A DNA stretch of 64,000 nt from Bradysia coprophila (GCF_014529535.1 NW_023504022.1:7367132-7431131); one strand, 5' to 3'; positions 34,893 through 45,524 are shown, numbered from the stretch's first letter. Program-made: numbers and translations. Notes: a model not told the origin generated them from the letters alone.

Positions 34893-35016
34893 ATGAGCTA
34901 TTTCGAATTGAATTTGGAGACGTGGCGGCAACTGTGGTGAGTCTTGGAAATTTCGGATATTGTGATGATTATTGTCGACATTCGATATCCGGTAGAAATC
35001 TCATTTTTCGGCTAAC
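34893..35016 (+). pseudogene. Fragment of GNL1 exon 2 plus the start of its intron
   Basis: These 124 bp match 42365-42488 without gaps and with only a few substitutions (for example CTGTGGTGAG for CTGTGGCGAG). The fragment covers the 3' part of GNL1 exon 2 (MSYFELNLETWRQLW) and 25 bp of the following intron (GTAGAAATCTCATTTTTCGG). Because intron sequence is included, it arose by DNA duplication and not through mRNA. It has no function on its own; one substitution turns an Arg codon into a TGA stop. Confidence 0.9.
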
Positions 35017-35613
35017 TAATCCAATGTAATCTACTATGATATAGACCAGTTCCTGTTCCAACTTTTCCTTACATATTTTTTACCTAGAAGCAAATCATAC
35101 ACCATTCTTCTTTTTATTTTTGCAATGCAATTTAAACATTTCCGCATCTAAATGAAAATGTTGTCAAGTTCAATTTTCGGGTTTTTCTATTTATTTTGCA
35201 TTCAATAAAAATTCATATAACTTCTCGTACAAATCAAAACACTCAAGCCATTACGTTTTTAAATGTTGTGTTAGCGCTGTTATATTGGCAATACTGTGTG
35301 CATAGAAATGAAATCTCAGAAACAATTTGAATAACTTGAAACGTTATTGTGAAGTATTAGAGGAAAATATATTTTTTTAAATTAATTTAATTTGCTGTAA
35401 CTTATAGAAAAATTAAAATAGTAATAATTAAGGGGAAATTTAATAATTAAATAGTCTCAGTACAATAAGAAATCAACTTTTAGATATATTTTGAAAATTA
35501 TTTTTTTGGTTCAATCTATTCTTTCACTATTCATTGTATTGTTTTCTATAAATGCAGTAAAATTGTTCCAACAGCATTTACTATTTTTCAAGCCGTCAGA
35601 ACGATTTTTTATG
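35017..35613. other. Intergenic, AT-rich
   Basis: No gene or clear repeat was recognised. Confidence 0.4.
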
Positions 35614-35708
35614 AATTTGTATCGTGGTTCGAGGTCAATCAGACATAAACCGTTACTTATGTGTATACAAGTCACAAAGCGTTTGAACACATCTTGAGGT
35701 TTTAAAGC
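35614..35708 (-). pseudogene. Rearranged fragment of the 38.4-kb hypothetical gene
   Basis: Read on the minus strand this holds AAAACCTCAAGATGTGTTCA and on to ACGCTTTGTGAC, then TTATGTCTGATTGACCTCGA and ACCACGATACAAA. Both pieces match the gene at 38404-38923, but there the order is reversed: the CLIDLERRY piece is in exon 1 and the LQDVFKRF piece in exon 2. The fragment is thus a shuffled, non-coding copy. No intact frame covers both parts with the right context. Confidence 0.75.
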
Positions 35709-35944
35709 CTTTAGATTGCAGCAGGAAATTTTGTTAGGGTAGGCAAAACTGAGCAAATGTACGAAATTATACTTCGCATTCATCTTAGCTTTTGGTACTA
35801 ACTACACACACAATTAGTGCAAGTCTACAATTATAATTTTATTTTAATTATTGTTTCAATTCGTCTGTAATATCTAAATTACTTCGATTTTGAACAAACT
35901 GTTAAAAAAATAGACGAATAAAGTACAAAAATACTGATTTCAGC

Positions 35945-37905
35945 GTATCACGCCAAGACAAACTGTTTTCGTTAACGCTAGAAACGATGAGGGATATCTT
36001 AACATTGAAGTCACACCAGATATAGTACGTCAAGTTTTACTGCGAATGGATCTGAGCAAGGGCATTAGCCCTGATAAGATGGCCCCACTATTTCTTCGCA
36101 ATTGCGCCGATCTACTATGCCAACCTCTCTCCATCATTTACTCGAAGTCACTAGCTGATTTAACATATCCAGAAATTTGGAAACTCGGCCATCTTACTCC
36201 TGTTCACAAGTCGGGTAACAAATCAAACGTGACCAACTACAGAGGCGTTAATGTTTCACCTAATCTGGCAAAAGTTTTGGACATCATTATCCTCGCTCAG
36301 CTCAGATATAACATCTACCCACACATATCGCCAACTCAACATGGATTCTTTCCAGGGAGGAGAGTGGAATCTAACCTATTTGAATTCTCCGTTCTGGTTT
36401 ATGACTCGTTCCAAAGCGACTACCAAACAGATTCCTTCTACGCTGATATCCACAAAGCTTTTGACGTGATAGGATACGTGCTCCTACTCTTCAAATTAGC
36501 AGCTGACAAATACCGACTGAGTCCGTGGTAATTGATGTACTTTCTGGAGTTGGTCAAGGCTCAATCATCGGTCCAACATTTTTCCTGGTGTTTTTCGATG
36601 ACTCAGACGCTTCACTTACTGCCACCAGAGGGCTGAACTTCGCCGACGACAAAAAGCTTATACACAACAAAATTTCCACCATTACTGATACTCAGACGCT
36701 TCAACAGTCCATCAATGATTTTCACGACTGGTGTTGTGATAATGGATTCGAATTGAATGCGGGCAAGTGCAAAATAATGACGATCTCCCGTAAACAGCGC
36801 CCGGTCCTTGCCGATTATCATATAAATGGTCAGCCACTCAAGCGAGTTAACAACGTGAAAGACCTCGGTGTAACTTACAGAGACAACTTTTCATTTGACG
36901 CACACTACGAGCTATCATCGAACAAAGGACACTCCATGTTATCTTTCGTCAAACGCCAATGTTATGGGCGTTTCAACTCCGACACTGCAAAAATGCTCTA
37001 TAACTCAGTCGTGCGATCTCACCTAGAATTCGCCTGCCCGGTTTGGTTGCCCCGGCACGATGTTCACATCCAAACGTTTGAAAGCGTACAAAGGCAGTTT
37101 GTTTTGTACGCCAACGCCGACCGATACATCCCTTCGAATGATGGAACCCGCCATCTACGTCCATACGTTGATAGATCCAGTGAACTGCACTTACAATCAT
37201 TAGCAAGACGACGTGTTAACGCAGCAGTTTTCTTCATTCACGATGTGTTGACTGGGAAAGTTAACTCTCAACCACTTCGAGATCGTATTGAGTTGTATAG
37301 CGGATCCAGAGCATTACGCAACCCCCCACTGATTCGCTTAGCAACATACAGACGTGAATACCTGACGAACTCTCCGTTTAATTTTGCATGTCGTCTGTTC
37401 AACTTTGCTGCCGCCCATGTTGACCCAACGTTACCTTCACGAGAGTTTCGCCGAAATGTTATCGAACTTGACGATTCAACGTTTGGTTCATTTTCATCCT
37501 GCTAAATACTGTTCGCTTCTTTTGACTTGATTACTGACGACAGATGTTTCGTAATTTTCGTTTGTTCTTTTTGACGACACCGTTTCGGTGATTTAAATTG
37601 ATTTGATTGCTGATGATGAATTTTTCGATTTTTTCATTTATTCTATTTGACGACACCTTTTTGGTGATTCAATTTGATAATTAGGTTATTTGACCGTACC
37701 ACCTTGGTGGACTTTTGATTAATATTGATTTTCGTTGTTTGTGTTCCTGCTTATCTTCTTGCATTTGAATGATTAATTTATTACGCTTAATTGGATTTAT
37801 TGAATTTATTTATGTTTATGTTTATATCTGTGATATACTTATGTATGCCTTGTACTCGGCTAGAATATAGTAGAGAATAAAATTATTATTCATTCATTCA
37901 CATAG
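35945..37905 (+). mobile_element. Truncated CR1/jockey-like non-LTR retrotransposon
   Basis: The coding part begins mid-protein at about 35945 and covers the reverse transcriptase in two frames: 36046-36531 (…KGISPDKMAPLFLRNCADLL to KAFD) and 36525-37505 (SGVGQGSIIGPTFF, FADDKKL, YNSVVRSHLEFACPVW). The 3' end runs through a non-coding tail to ATTATTATTCATTCATTCA (about 37885-37905), the kind of short tandem tail CR1-type elements carry. The endonuclease half is missing. No target duplication was identified, so the left boundary is uncertain. Confidence 0.8.
36046..37505 (+). pseudogene. Broken reverse transcriptase ORF of the CR1/jockey-like element
   Basis: Reverse transcriptase motifs are recognisable in order: the fingers region (PLSIIYSKSLADLTYPEIWK, TNYRGVNVSP), motif A (YADIHKAFD), then a break at about 36470-36530. 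There the frame shifts and part of the palm between KAFD and VLSGVGQGS is deleted. Motif B (GVGQGS), motif C (FADD), and the thumb (FELNAGKCKIM) follow, with the C-terminal domain running to a stop at 37505. The break removes residues normally needed for polymerase activity, so the copy is dead. CR1/jockey assignment rests on motif spacing and the tail. Confidence 0.8.
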
Positions 37906-38403
37906 ATGTATACTGATGAGTCTGACCGAAATCAGCATTTTTCTTCTTGTATTCGTCTATTGTAAATGTAAACACTTAAATGTTTCATTTTTCGTTGAAA
38001 AACTTTTTTTCAACAATTCGTTCTAAATCGAAGCATACAAAGATTAAGTAATTTACTATTATAGTTAAATTGTACATAAATGATTCCATAGAGTTACACT
38101 CGATGCTGGGTGCCGATTAGCGTCAGCGCCACCATGTCTAATCGTTATGTATCATATGTGCGAAACCATTTAGCTTGTGTTTTTAGAAATCGCGTCAGTA
38201 TTACACTATTACATGGACTAAGTTTTGAAAGCTAAATTATAATTTTTGGGCAAGTAAATTAAGGGCTGTATATTATTTGGAGTGTCTAAATTGATAATAA
38301 CAATCTGTGGCTGATAAAATGGATGGGGAGAAAAAAGTAAAAGTGACCATATATACGGTTCGTTTTTGGATGGATACTTGAGTTTAAACCGTGACGATGT
38401 CCG
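37906..38403. other. Intergenic, nothing recognised
   Basis: No repeat or gene signal apart from the immediate upstream region of the next gene model. Confidence 0.4.
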
Positions 38404-38923
38404 ATGATATCATCGGACCATTTGCGTACCGTATCCGCCGAAACAGCTGCCAAAATCGAAAGTTTATCCGAAATCAACAATTTGTTATTCCATAAAGTTA
38501 AGGATATCAATTTGGTAAATGCGAAAGTCCAACACCATGGATTATGCCTGATTGACCTCGAACGACGGTACAAACAAAAAACTTGTACTGCTCAGAAAAA
38601 ACAATGTGCATTCAATGGATTATGTGCTGAACTAAGAGTAGAGTCAGAGAATGGAAAGGTACTTTTTAACTTTATTGGGAATTATACGTGATCTCATATT
38701 CTACTCTATTTTCTAGATTTTAAAACTTCAAGATGTGTTCAAACGCTTTTGCGACTTATGCAAACAATTGAAAGAGCAAATACCACAATCTTTTATATCC
38801 AGACAATCAACCTTTAAGGAGAAACTTTATGAACACGTCAGTGACATATTTAAAAGTAAAGATTCAGAATCTCTTTCATTTAACAACGATTTCATCTCAT
38901 CTGACTCACCACACCTTTGGTGA
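38404..38923 (+). CDS. Hypothetical small two-exon protein
   Basis: Exon 1 is 38404-38658 and exon 2 is 38717-38923, joined across a 58-bp GT-AG intron in phase 0, giving 153 aa. The ATG is the first after an in-frame TGA (38392). The N-terminal half (AETAAKIESLSEINNLLFHK) looks helical and heptad-like. The middle has CLIDLERRY and several Cys; exon 2 (LQDVFKRFCDLCKQLKEQI) is also likely helical, followed by a Ser-rich tail. I do not recognise a family. Support comes from the clean intron, long in-phase frames and the presence of a rearranged copy at 35614-35708. It could itself be part of a larger or decayed gene. Confidence 0.5.
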
Positions 38924-39528
38924 ATTCGTAATACAAAACAATTGTTTCAAAAGCGAGAGAAAATAACATGCTGAGGGCATTGAAACAAACAGAAAACATT
39001 TTTTAGCCGTTCGAACTATAGATTGGTGAACACTTGTCTTTTCGATGAAATAGATGCTGCCACTGTATTATTTTACCCATCACATGAAAAAACTAGATCG
39101 ATTGAATCGTTCGATTGCGTTTTTATATTGAAATTTAAGCCGCTATTTATCTACCACGCGACATATCTCTGTTTTCAGTGCTACCAATATTACGGCTAAA
39201 TTTTTTTACTGTCATGGCACTGGATGGACGATTGTTTATGATTGAACATTTGCATTTACACAGGATTTTAATTTTCATTATTTTGTAACAGAAACTAAAT
39301 GGTCACTTTGACAACAATTATTATTCGTATTCAAATTGGTCACTGTGTCTTTTAAAACCGAAATTGAGTTCGGTACATTGCTTTGCTCTTTAAATTAATA
39401 AATCGAAAAAAGGAACCAGTCTAATATCACGATGAGTAAAAGTACGTCGGGCTAAAGCTCTCGGACACATTTACTCATCTGGATACGAAATATCAAATTC
39501 CTTACCTTGTGTAGTAATATACTAATAA
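38924..39528. other. Intergenic, nothing recognised
   Basis: No frame or repeat was supported. Confidence 0.4.
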
Positions 39529-39577
39529 CTGGATTCACGACAGAGTAAAGTTAACCAGGCAGGAGCGCTGATTTGAC

Positions 39578-41363
39578 TTCTTCTTCTTCTTCTTCTTCTT
39601 TAGCCTGTTTGTATCCACTGCTGGATGTAGGCCTCCCCTAAATTTTTCCATGTTGTACGATCCATTGCCACTTGTTGCCAGTTCGTGTGTCCATATGTAC
39701 CTTTGATGTATTTCTTTATTCCGTTTGTCCATCTCTCTGGTGGTCTTCCGACAGGTCTTGTTGTGCGGGGTCTCCAGTCCATGATGGCTTTAGTCCAACG
39801 GTCATCTGTCCTTCTTGCAATATGTCCTGCCCAACTCCATTTTAGAGACGCAATTCTTTCCATGACATCAACGACTTTTGTTTGTTGGCGAATCCATTGG
39901 TTTGTCATTTTGTCTCTGAGTGTAATTCCAAGCATACTTCGTTCCATGGCTCTTTGTGCCACTCTCAACTTATTTTCAGATGCTTTGGTTAATGTTAACG
40001 TTTCTGCTCCATATGTCAACACTGGAAGGACACACCTATCGAAAACTTTCCGTTTAAGACTATTATTCATTTTGCTTTTGAAAATCAGGCTGAGTTTCCC
40101 GAAAGCTGCCCATCCAAGACCAATTCTACGCTTGATTTCTGCAGTTTGGTTGTCTAGACCTAATTTCAGTTTGTGACCAAGGTATACATAGCTGTCGACT
40201 CTTTCAATAACTGTATCTCCAATTTTTATTTGTCCGTCGTCGTCAATGTTTGTCATGATTTTCGTTTTAGATAAGTTCATCTTGAGACCAACTTTGTTAG
40301 CCTCTTCATTTAACTCTTCTAACATGACTTGTGCTTGGTATAGATTTAGGGCGACTAGGACAATGTCATCTGCGAAACGGAGATGACTAAGGAATTCTCC
40401 TTTTATGTCAATTCCCTTTTTGCTCCAGTCTAATTTCTTGAAAACACTCTCCAGGACTGATGTGAACAGTTCCGGTGAGATGGTGTCACCCTGTCTTACA
40501 CCTCGACCTAGCCTGAATTTCGTCGTGTTCTCATGAAGTTTAATACATGACGTAGCATTTTCGTACACATATTGGAGCACCTTGGAGTACCTTGAGTCCA
40601 CTCTACATTCGTCCAATGAGTCCCATATCGACCATGTTTCAACTGAATCAAAAGCTTTTTCGAAGTCAATGAATAGCAAGACTATGCTAATCTTGTATTC
40701 GTTGCATTTTTCAATCAACGTTCTCATCACTTGTAAATGATCGTTCGTGCTGAAACCTGATCTAAATCCACCTTGTTCGACTGGTTGGTAGAAGTCGAAC
40801 TTTTTCGTGTTCCTTTTTGTGATGATTTTCATGAATAGCTTGTACAGTGTTGATAAAAGACTTATGGGCCGGTAATTTTCTAGCTTTGTTATGTCCCCTT
40901 TTTTGTGCAGTAATGTGATCTCTGCATTTTCCCATGCTTCCGGGATTTTTTCCCATTGGAGGCACTGATTGAACAAAGCCGTTATTGCACTTAATAGGGA
41001 GTCTCCACCTAGTTTAATGGCTTCGATGGGAACACCATCTTCACCAGGTGACTTTTTGTTTTTCATTTCGTTGACTGCAGCCTTTACTTCTTCAACAAGT
41101 ATGTCAGGCAGATCTTCTGATCCTACGTTCCTAACGACTGGTCTGTCTTCTTCTGTCGTAGAATTCGGGTTGGGACGTTTCGATGAAAACAAATCTTCAT
41201 AATATTCTTTGGCGATATCTAATATCGTATTTCGGTCCGATTGAATCGTTCCTGTTTTGTCTCGTAATTTGAAGATTTCTTTCTTCACATTCATCAGTTT
41301 GGATCGTAAGACTTTCATGTTGCAATTCGCTTGAATCGTATTTTGAGCCAGTTGGACGTTGAC
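39578..41363 (-). mobile_element. 5'-truncated RTE-like non-LTR retrotransposon nested in the MITE
   Basis: Oriented on the minus strand with its 3' tail as (GAA)n, seen as (TTC)n at 39578-39602. The 5-bp TTGAC at both edges (39573-39577 and 41359-41363) may be the target duplication. The endonuclease domain is absent, so it is a 5'-truncated insertion. The reverse transcriptase frame is intact, suggesting a recent event. Confidence 0.85.
39600..41318 (-). CDS. Reverse transcriptase of an RTE-like retrotransposon (N-truncated)
   Basis: This 572-aa uninterrupted frame begins inside the element; the first Met is not the true start because the upstream endonuclease is missing. Reverse transcriptase motifs in order are: KSPGEDGVPIEAIK, ENYRPISLLSTLYKLF, FIDFEKAFDSV (motif A Asp), GGFRSGFSTNDHL, RGVRQGDTISPELF (motif B), LRFADDIVL (motif C FADD) and GLKMNLSKTKIM. 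The C-terminal part carries the AGHIARRTDDRW and RPVGRPPERW words found in insect endonuclease-reverse transcriptases of the RTE group. The protein would copy its RNA at nicked target DNA. This copy lacks the endonuclease and is not autonomous. Confidence 0.9.
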   Translation of the reverse strand: MKVLRSKLMNVKKEIFKLRDKTGTIQSDRNTILDIAKEYYEDLFSSKRPNPNSTTEEDRPVVRNVGSEDLPDILVEEVKAAVNEMKNKKSPGEDGVPIEAIKLGGDSLLSAITALFNQCLQWEKIPEAWENAEITLLHKKGDITKLENYRPISLLSTLYKLFMKIITKRNTKKFDFYQPVEQGGFRSGFSTNDHLQVMRTLIEKCNEYKISIVLLFIDFEKAFDSVETWSIWDSLDECRVDSRYSKVLQYVYENATSCIKLHENTTKFRLGRGVRQGDTISPELFTSVLESVFKKLDWSKKGIDIKGEFLSHLRFADDIVLVALNLYQAQVMLEELNEEANKVGLKMNLSKTKIMTNIDDDGQIKIGDTVIERVDSYVYLGHKLKLGLDNQTAEIKRRIGLGWAAFGKLSLIFKSKMNNSLKRKVFDRCVLPVLTYGAETLTLTKASENKLRVAQRAMERSMLGITLRDKMTNQWIRQQTKVVDVMERIASLKWSWAGHIARRTDDRWTKAIMDWRPRTTRPVGRPPERWTNGIKKYIKGTYGHTNWQQVAMDRTTWKNLGEAYIQQWIQTG

Positions 41364-41778
41364 TAGGGACCTGAATAATCTAGTTGCCCTAAATTTTTTG
41401 CGAATAAAATTTTTCGATTTATCTGTTCATTTGAGTTCATTTTCATCCAGTGTATTAGGTCCCTTATTTGACGTTTCGAAAATGAACCGCTCCTGCTTGA
41501 TTAATTTTACTCTGCCGTGCTGGATTGTATATGTGCATCAATGACAGATCTATACATGACCGAGAGGTTATCTGGTTTATGTTTTCGGTTGTGTAACGCT
41601 GATTAAATGGTATAATAATGACACTAAAAATCTGACCGCTAAAATTTGAATTATTCCTACTCTGACATTAACACTATCGAACATATGTTCAACGGTGACG
41701 TCATAGTCATCATCAGTAAACGTCAGTTTAAATACTGTGTTGATGTTGTGAAATAAAATCAAAATATTATTTGCGGAA

Positions 41779-43853
41779 ATGCCTCAGGGACGAAGGAAAG
41801 TTCCGTTCAGTGGAAAACAGAAAAAACAACAAATTGCTGCTAAGCGGCAAGCTAAAAGTAACTTCAATGCCCTTATTCAGAGACCGGACTTACGACCAAA
41901 TTACCTTTCAGAGTTTTTCCCACTCGGCAATGCATCGTACAGCTACTCAGATAGTGAAACTGAGGGAGCAATTGGAGACGCTGGCGGAGAGGAAGTTAAA
42001 AAAATAAATTATCAAAGCTCCCGCAGTGGACGTGGTGCCAACGCAAATCGCTATGCACTACAATTTTATAAGGAGACCGACGAACGATTGCATCAAATGC
42101 GACAAGATGCTATGAAACCGTTGCAATTTGTGGACAAAGTCAGCTTAGAAGTCGGAACGGATGACTTTGCTGGATACAATTTTCCAAAGCGACCGGACTG
42201 GTCGTACGCCATGTCCAAGGAGCAGCTAGATCGGAATGAAAATAGTTATTTTACGGTGAGTGGATAACGGTCCAGCTGTTCGTAATGTTTACTTAATCGT
42301 TGGATTGACTTTGCAGAAGTACATTTCAATCGTCGAAAAGTGGCACAGAGACGAGAACAAAATCATGAGCTATTTCGAATTGAATTTGGAGACGTGGCGG
42401 CAACTGTGGCGAGTCTTGGAAATTTCGGATATTGTGCTGATTATTGTCGACATTCGATATCCGGTAGAAATCTCATTTTTCGGCTAACCGAATCCTCGTA
42501 ATACTTTGGATCGTTTCCAGACTCTAATGTTTCCGCCGTCACTTTTCGAGTACGTGACAAAGGATCTCCATAAGAATATGATTCTTGTGATGAATAAGGT
42601 GGATTTAGTCGAGTCAACTGTGGTGCTAGCTTGGAAAAAGTATTTTGAAGAGGTCTATCCAGAAGTCACGGTGGTGCTGTTCACGTCATATCCTGGCTAT
42701 TTATTGAGGAATACGTCTGGATTGAATGAAGGTGAGACAGCGTTGCATTAAGCATGCATTCAGAGCTAAACAAATGCTCTTTCTGCAGGACTAAAAATTC
42801 GCAGGCGTCGAGGTAAAATGAAAATGGCTCTGGAAGGCGCTCAACAAGTCTTTGAAGCATGCAAATCCATCACCAAAGACGAGGTCGATTTATCGTCTTG
42901 GGAGAATAAAATATCCGAAGAATTGAAATTGGTTCATGAATCTACAGCGGATGACGAAGCTGAAGGACCGGCCTACGAACACACACACGACGATGATACT
43001 TCGTTCAATTTCGAGGAGCATGTTCTGTATAAAAATGGTGTATTGACCGTAGGCTGTGTGGGATTTCCGAACGTTGGCAAATCATCGTTGATGAACGCTC
43101 TAATGGGTAGAAAAGTTGTCAGTGTTAGCAAGACACCAGGCCATACGAAACACTTTCAAACCATTTTCTTAACAAATACTGTTCGACTTTGCGATTGCCC
43201 TGGTCTAGTGTTTCCGACATCCACACCTCGGCCGTTCCAAGTGTTGATGGGCAGCTATCCAATTGCTCAGCTGAGAGTGCCGATGGCATCCGTGAAATAC
43301 TTAGCCGAACGCGTCGATTTGCGGAAATTACTCAACCTTACACATCCGCAAGGTAACAATGAGACTGTCTGGAGTGCTGTTGACATTTGTGAAGCCTGGG
43401 CTATAAAGCGTGGATTTCTAACGGCAAAGGCGGCACGGCCCGATTCTAATCGAGCGGCGAATAGCATTCTGAGAATGGCATTGGAGGGACAGATCACCAT
43501 GTTTACGCTGCCGCCAAAGTTTTGTGGAAAAGAAGGTAGGTGATTCTATCATTCGATTGATGATCGACAGGACCACTACATATATTACCTGATTGCAGAT
43601 TATTGGTCACATCACGAAGAACTAGCGGCCATCGAAGAGGTCCAAGCTTTGGGAAAGTTAGACGAGTCGCTGGATAACACTGTCTCGGACATAGCTTACT
43701 CGGAGGAGGATAATGGTTTGTGTATTGTGTGTATGTAGCGCGGTTGTTTGGACTCATAGAGAACAATTTTTAGATTCGAACGAAGACGACAGTCCAGCAG
43801 ATACGTCTTTACCGGCCATCGAGAATGCTTTTTCTTTGCTTAACACAGATTAA
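41779..43853 (+). CDS. GNL1: GNL1-like circularly permuted GTPase
   Basis: Six exons: 41779-42255, 42317-42463, 42521-42731, 42789-43535, 43599-43715, 43774-43853. Phases are consistent and introns GT-AG, giving 592 aa, close to the roughly 600 aa of animal GNL1. The YlqF/HSR1-type order of GTPase motifs is clear: NKVD (G4) at about 233-236, then GFPNVGKSS (G1) at about 370-378, and DCPG (G3) at about 414-417. The N-terminus is basic (MPQGRRKVPFSGKQKKQQ), a nucleolar-targeting type. The C-terminus is acidic (EEDN, SNEDDS). Relatives act in ribosome biogenesis and cell growth; the exact role of GNL1 is less settled. It runs convergent to the RNF26-like gene, 211 bp apart. The donor after exon 5 (GTTTGT) is weak but fits. 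A fragment of exon 2 is duplicated at 34893-35016. Confidence 0.93.
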
Positions 43854-44021
43854 TTCCGAGAAGTGATTGCCTGTTCAACCGTTGTACGTGAGCCGATTCG
43901 ATTATTTAGTCTTAGAAACGTCTCACTGTTTTTCTGATAAAATAATTAAAAATTTTGAACGATGAACCAAGTGCCTGTGGTCTGACGGAATCTAAAAGAC
44001 TGTGCGATGTTAAAAGATAAA

Positions 44022-44027
44022 TTTATT
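44022..44027 (-). terminator. AATAAA polyadenylation signal of the RNF26-like gene
   Basis: TTTATT on the + strand reads AATAAA on the minus strand, 38 bp after the stop of the RNF26-like gene and within the 211-bp gap to the convergent GNL1 gene. Confidence 0.5.
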
Positions 44028-44064
44028 TTTCTGCTGAGAAATCACATCTTTCATCGAACTGAGT

Positions 44065-45078
44065 TTAAGTGTACACGCTTAAAATATTCTTAATCGGCTT
44101 TCTACACAATGGACACGTTCGAAGCGTTGTCGAACACGCTGCTGAGCACGACATACACAGGCACATATGACGGCATGGCATCAGAACCACTCTTCTCTGT
44201 TCATCTCGGCAAATGACACAGACATTTTCGTCGGTTAAGTTCTCTTTTGTGTTCGGTGACGTAGTCGTCGTCGATGATCTGCCACCTGATGATCGCCTAT
44301 TTGTTGGTTGATAGTTCAGTCTTGATCGGTTGTTATTGCGGCGTCGGAGTGTTGATAATATTGCACCAAGAGCGGTCAGCAGACGCGATTTTAAGTACAT
44401 GGACAGTCCTATAATCAGCCGACCCATAAGTCGAATCGTTATGCGACGATACACGACCAGTAGACCGATGAAGATGCATCCGATTATTGCTTGTAGAGGA
44501 ACATCGAGGAAATAGTTCACCGAAGCTGCGGTAATTTCCTTGGTATTGACCCACACGTCGGAAGCAACGCCCAAGCAAACTTGTAGAGCAATGTGTGACA
44601 TTTGATACATGTAAGTGAGAATCGTTATCACTATCGTCGGTACTAGCGTCAAAACGAACCACATGCCATTGCCGACAAGAACGAATAAGTTTTTCATTGC
44701 ATTCATCATCGCTGCGAATGAATGGAGACATTGCTGACCCACGTTGGCCGTATGAACATTTCCGGTTGTGAACAGTTCCGCAATCGTTGCAAATGTTGCG
44801 CTGATAAGTGAGTAAACAAATGTGCAGCTCGTGACTATTGAATCTTTACCGGCATCGAGTACGCCAGCTCCCACTTCGACGAAATCCTTGAGGAATATTA
44901 TAAAGTCTTCGGAAAATATGGTTCCAGCTTCTCGTGCATTGCACCAGACGATTGACAGGACATTTAGAATCGATCCGAAGATCCAGGAAATCAGTTTTCC
45001 AATCGAATAACTCGTCCAAAATAAATAGTAAAATCCGTTATAAACCGTTGTAAACAGATGGATAATTAGCTGAATCAT
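44065..45078 (-). CDS. RNF26: RNF26-like multi-pass RING E3 ubiquitin ligase
   Basis: A single-exon 337-aa frame. The N-terminal two thirds holds about four hydrophobic membrane stretches, for example LFWTSYSIGKLISWIFGSIL, CTFVYSLISATFATIAELF, FVLTLVPTIVITILTYMYQM and AIIGCIFIGLLVVY. A basic, Ser/Thr-rich linker follows. The C-terminus is a RING finger, with CVICRD, PCRHMCLCMSC and CPLCRKPI at about residues 287-325, ending a few residues later in ILSVYT. Multi-pass membrane plus an extreme C-terminal RING is the layout of RNF26, an endoplasmic reticulum ligase that in vertebrates organises endosome positioning and STING turnover. Whether this insect protein does the same is inference. Other membrane RING ligases are possible alternatives. 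Confidence 0.8.
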   Translation of the reverse strand: MIQLIIHLFTTVYNGFYYLFWTSYSIGKLISWIFGSILNVLSIVWCNAREAGTIFSEDFIIFLKDFVEVGAGVLDAGKDSIVTSCTFVYSLISATFATIAELFTTGNVHTANVGQQCLHSFAAMMNAMKNLFVLVGNGMWFVLTLVPTIVITILTYMYQMSHIALQVCLGVASDVWVNTKEITAASVNYFLDVPLQAIIGCIFIGLLVVYRRITIRLMGRLIIGLSMYLKSRLLTALGAILSTLRRRNNNRSRLNYQPTNRRSSGGRSSTTTTSPNTKENLTDENVCVICRDEQRRVVLMPCRHMCLCMSCSAACSTTLRTCPLCRKPIKNILSVYT

Positions 45079-45318
45079 TTTGTCGTTGGTTGGAACGTCG
45101 ATGGGACATTACTTTGTCTCAATATTAAGCTAATAATTTCAAAATATTGCCGAGAGGAATTGCGGTGACCGTTTACTTTTCTTCAATGTTTATTTTTATG
45201 CACTCACCCGGTGGGTCAGTCATCCAGTTGTTTGATATTTGTACTAGATTGGAGGTTCAGCGATGCCAGACATTTTGAATTAATTTTTTATAGTTCAAAA
45301 CAACTCCCAACGTTATAG

Positions 45319-45463
45319 GTCTCTTCCAAGTGCAACATCGAAATGTCAATCGACATCCACAGACAACATAACCAAACAATTTGGTTGACAAAATGTATGG
45401 AAACGCGTTGAGGTTATGGCTCTGTGGATGACGTTCGACAGCAAACTGCACTTGGAAGAGATC
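45319..45463. mobile_element. Hairpin element, CTCTTCCAAGTGCA termini
   Basis: GTCTCTTCCAAGTGCA on the left pairs with TGCACTTGGAAGAGAT on the right. Inner blocks also pair (CATCCACAGA with TCTGTGGATG, ATAACC with GGTTAT). Confidence 0.65.
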
Positions 45464-45524
45464 TATCAAAGTCAATATGTGATTCAGGTAAATCATCCAT
45501 TAATATCCAATGAAAGTATAAACC

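Larger units (their letters stand above)
39529..41526. mobile_element. MITE of the 7-bp-duplication family, copy 3, split by an RTE-like retrotransposon
   Basis: The MITE spans 39536-39577 and 41364-41519, with termini CACGACAGAGTAAAGTTAAC and the matching right end TTTTACTCTGCCGTG. The exact 7-bp repeat CTGGATT lies at 39529-39535 and 41520-41526. The interruption falls between TTTGAC and TAGGGACCTGAATAATCTAG, which are contiguous (TTTGACTAGGGACCTG) in the uninterrupted 4018-4219 copy. Confidence 0.9.
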
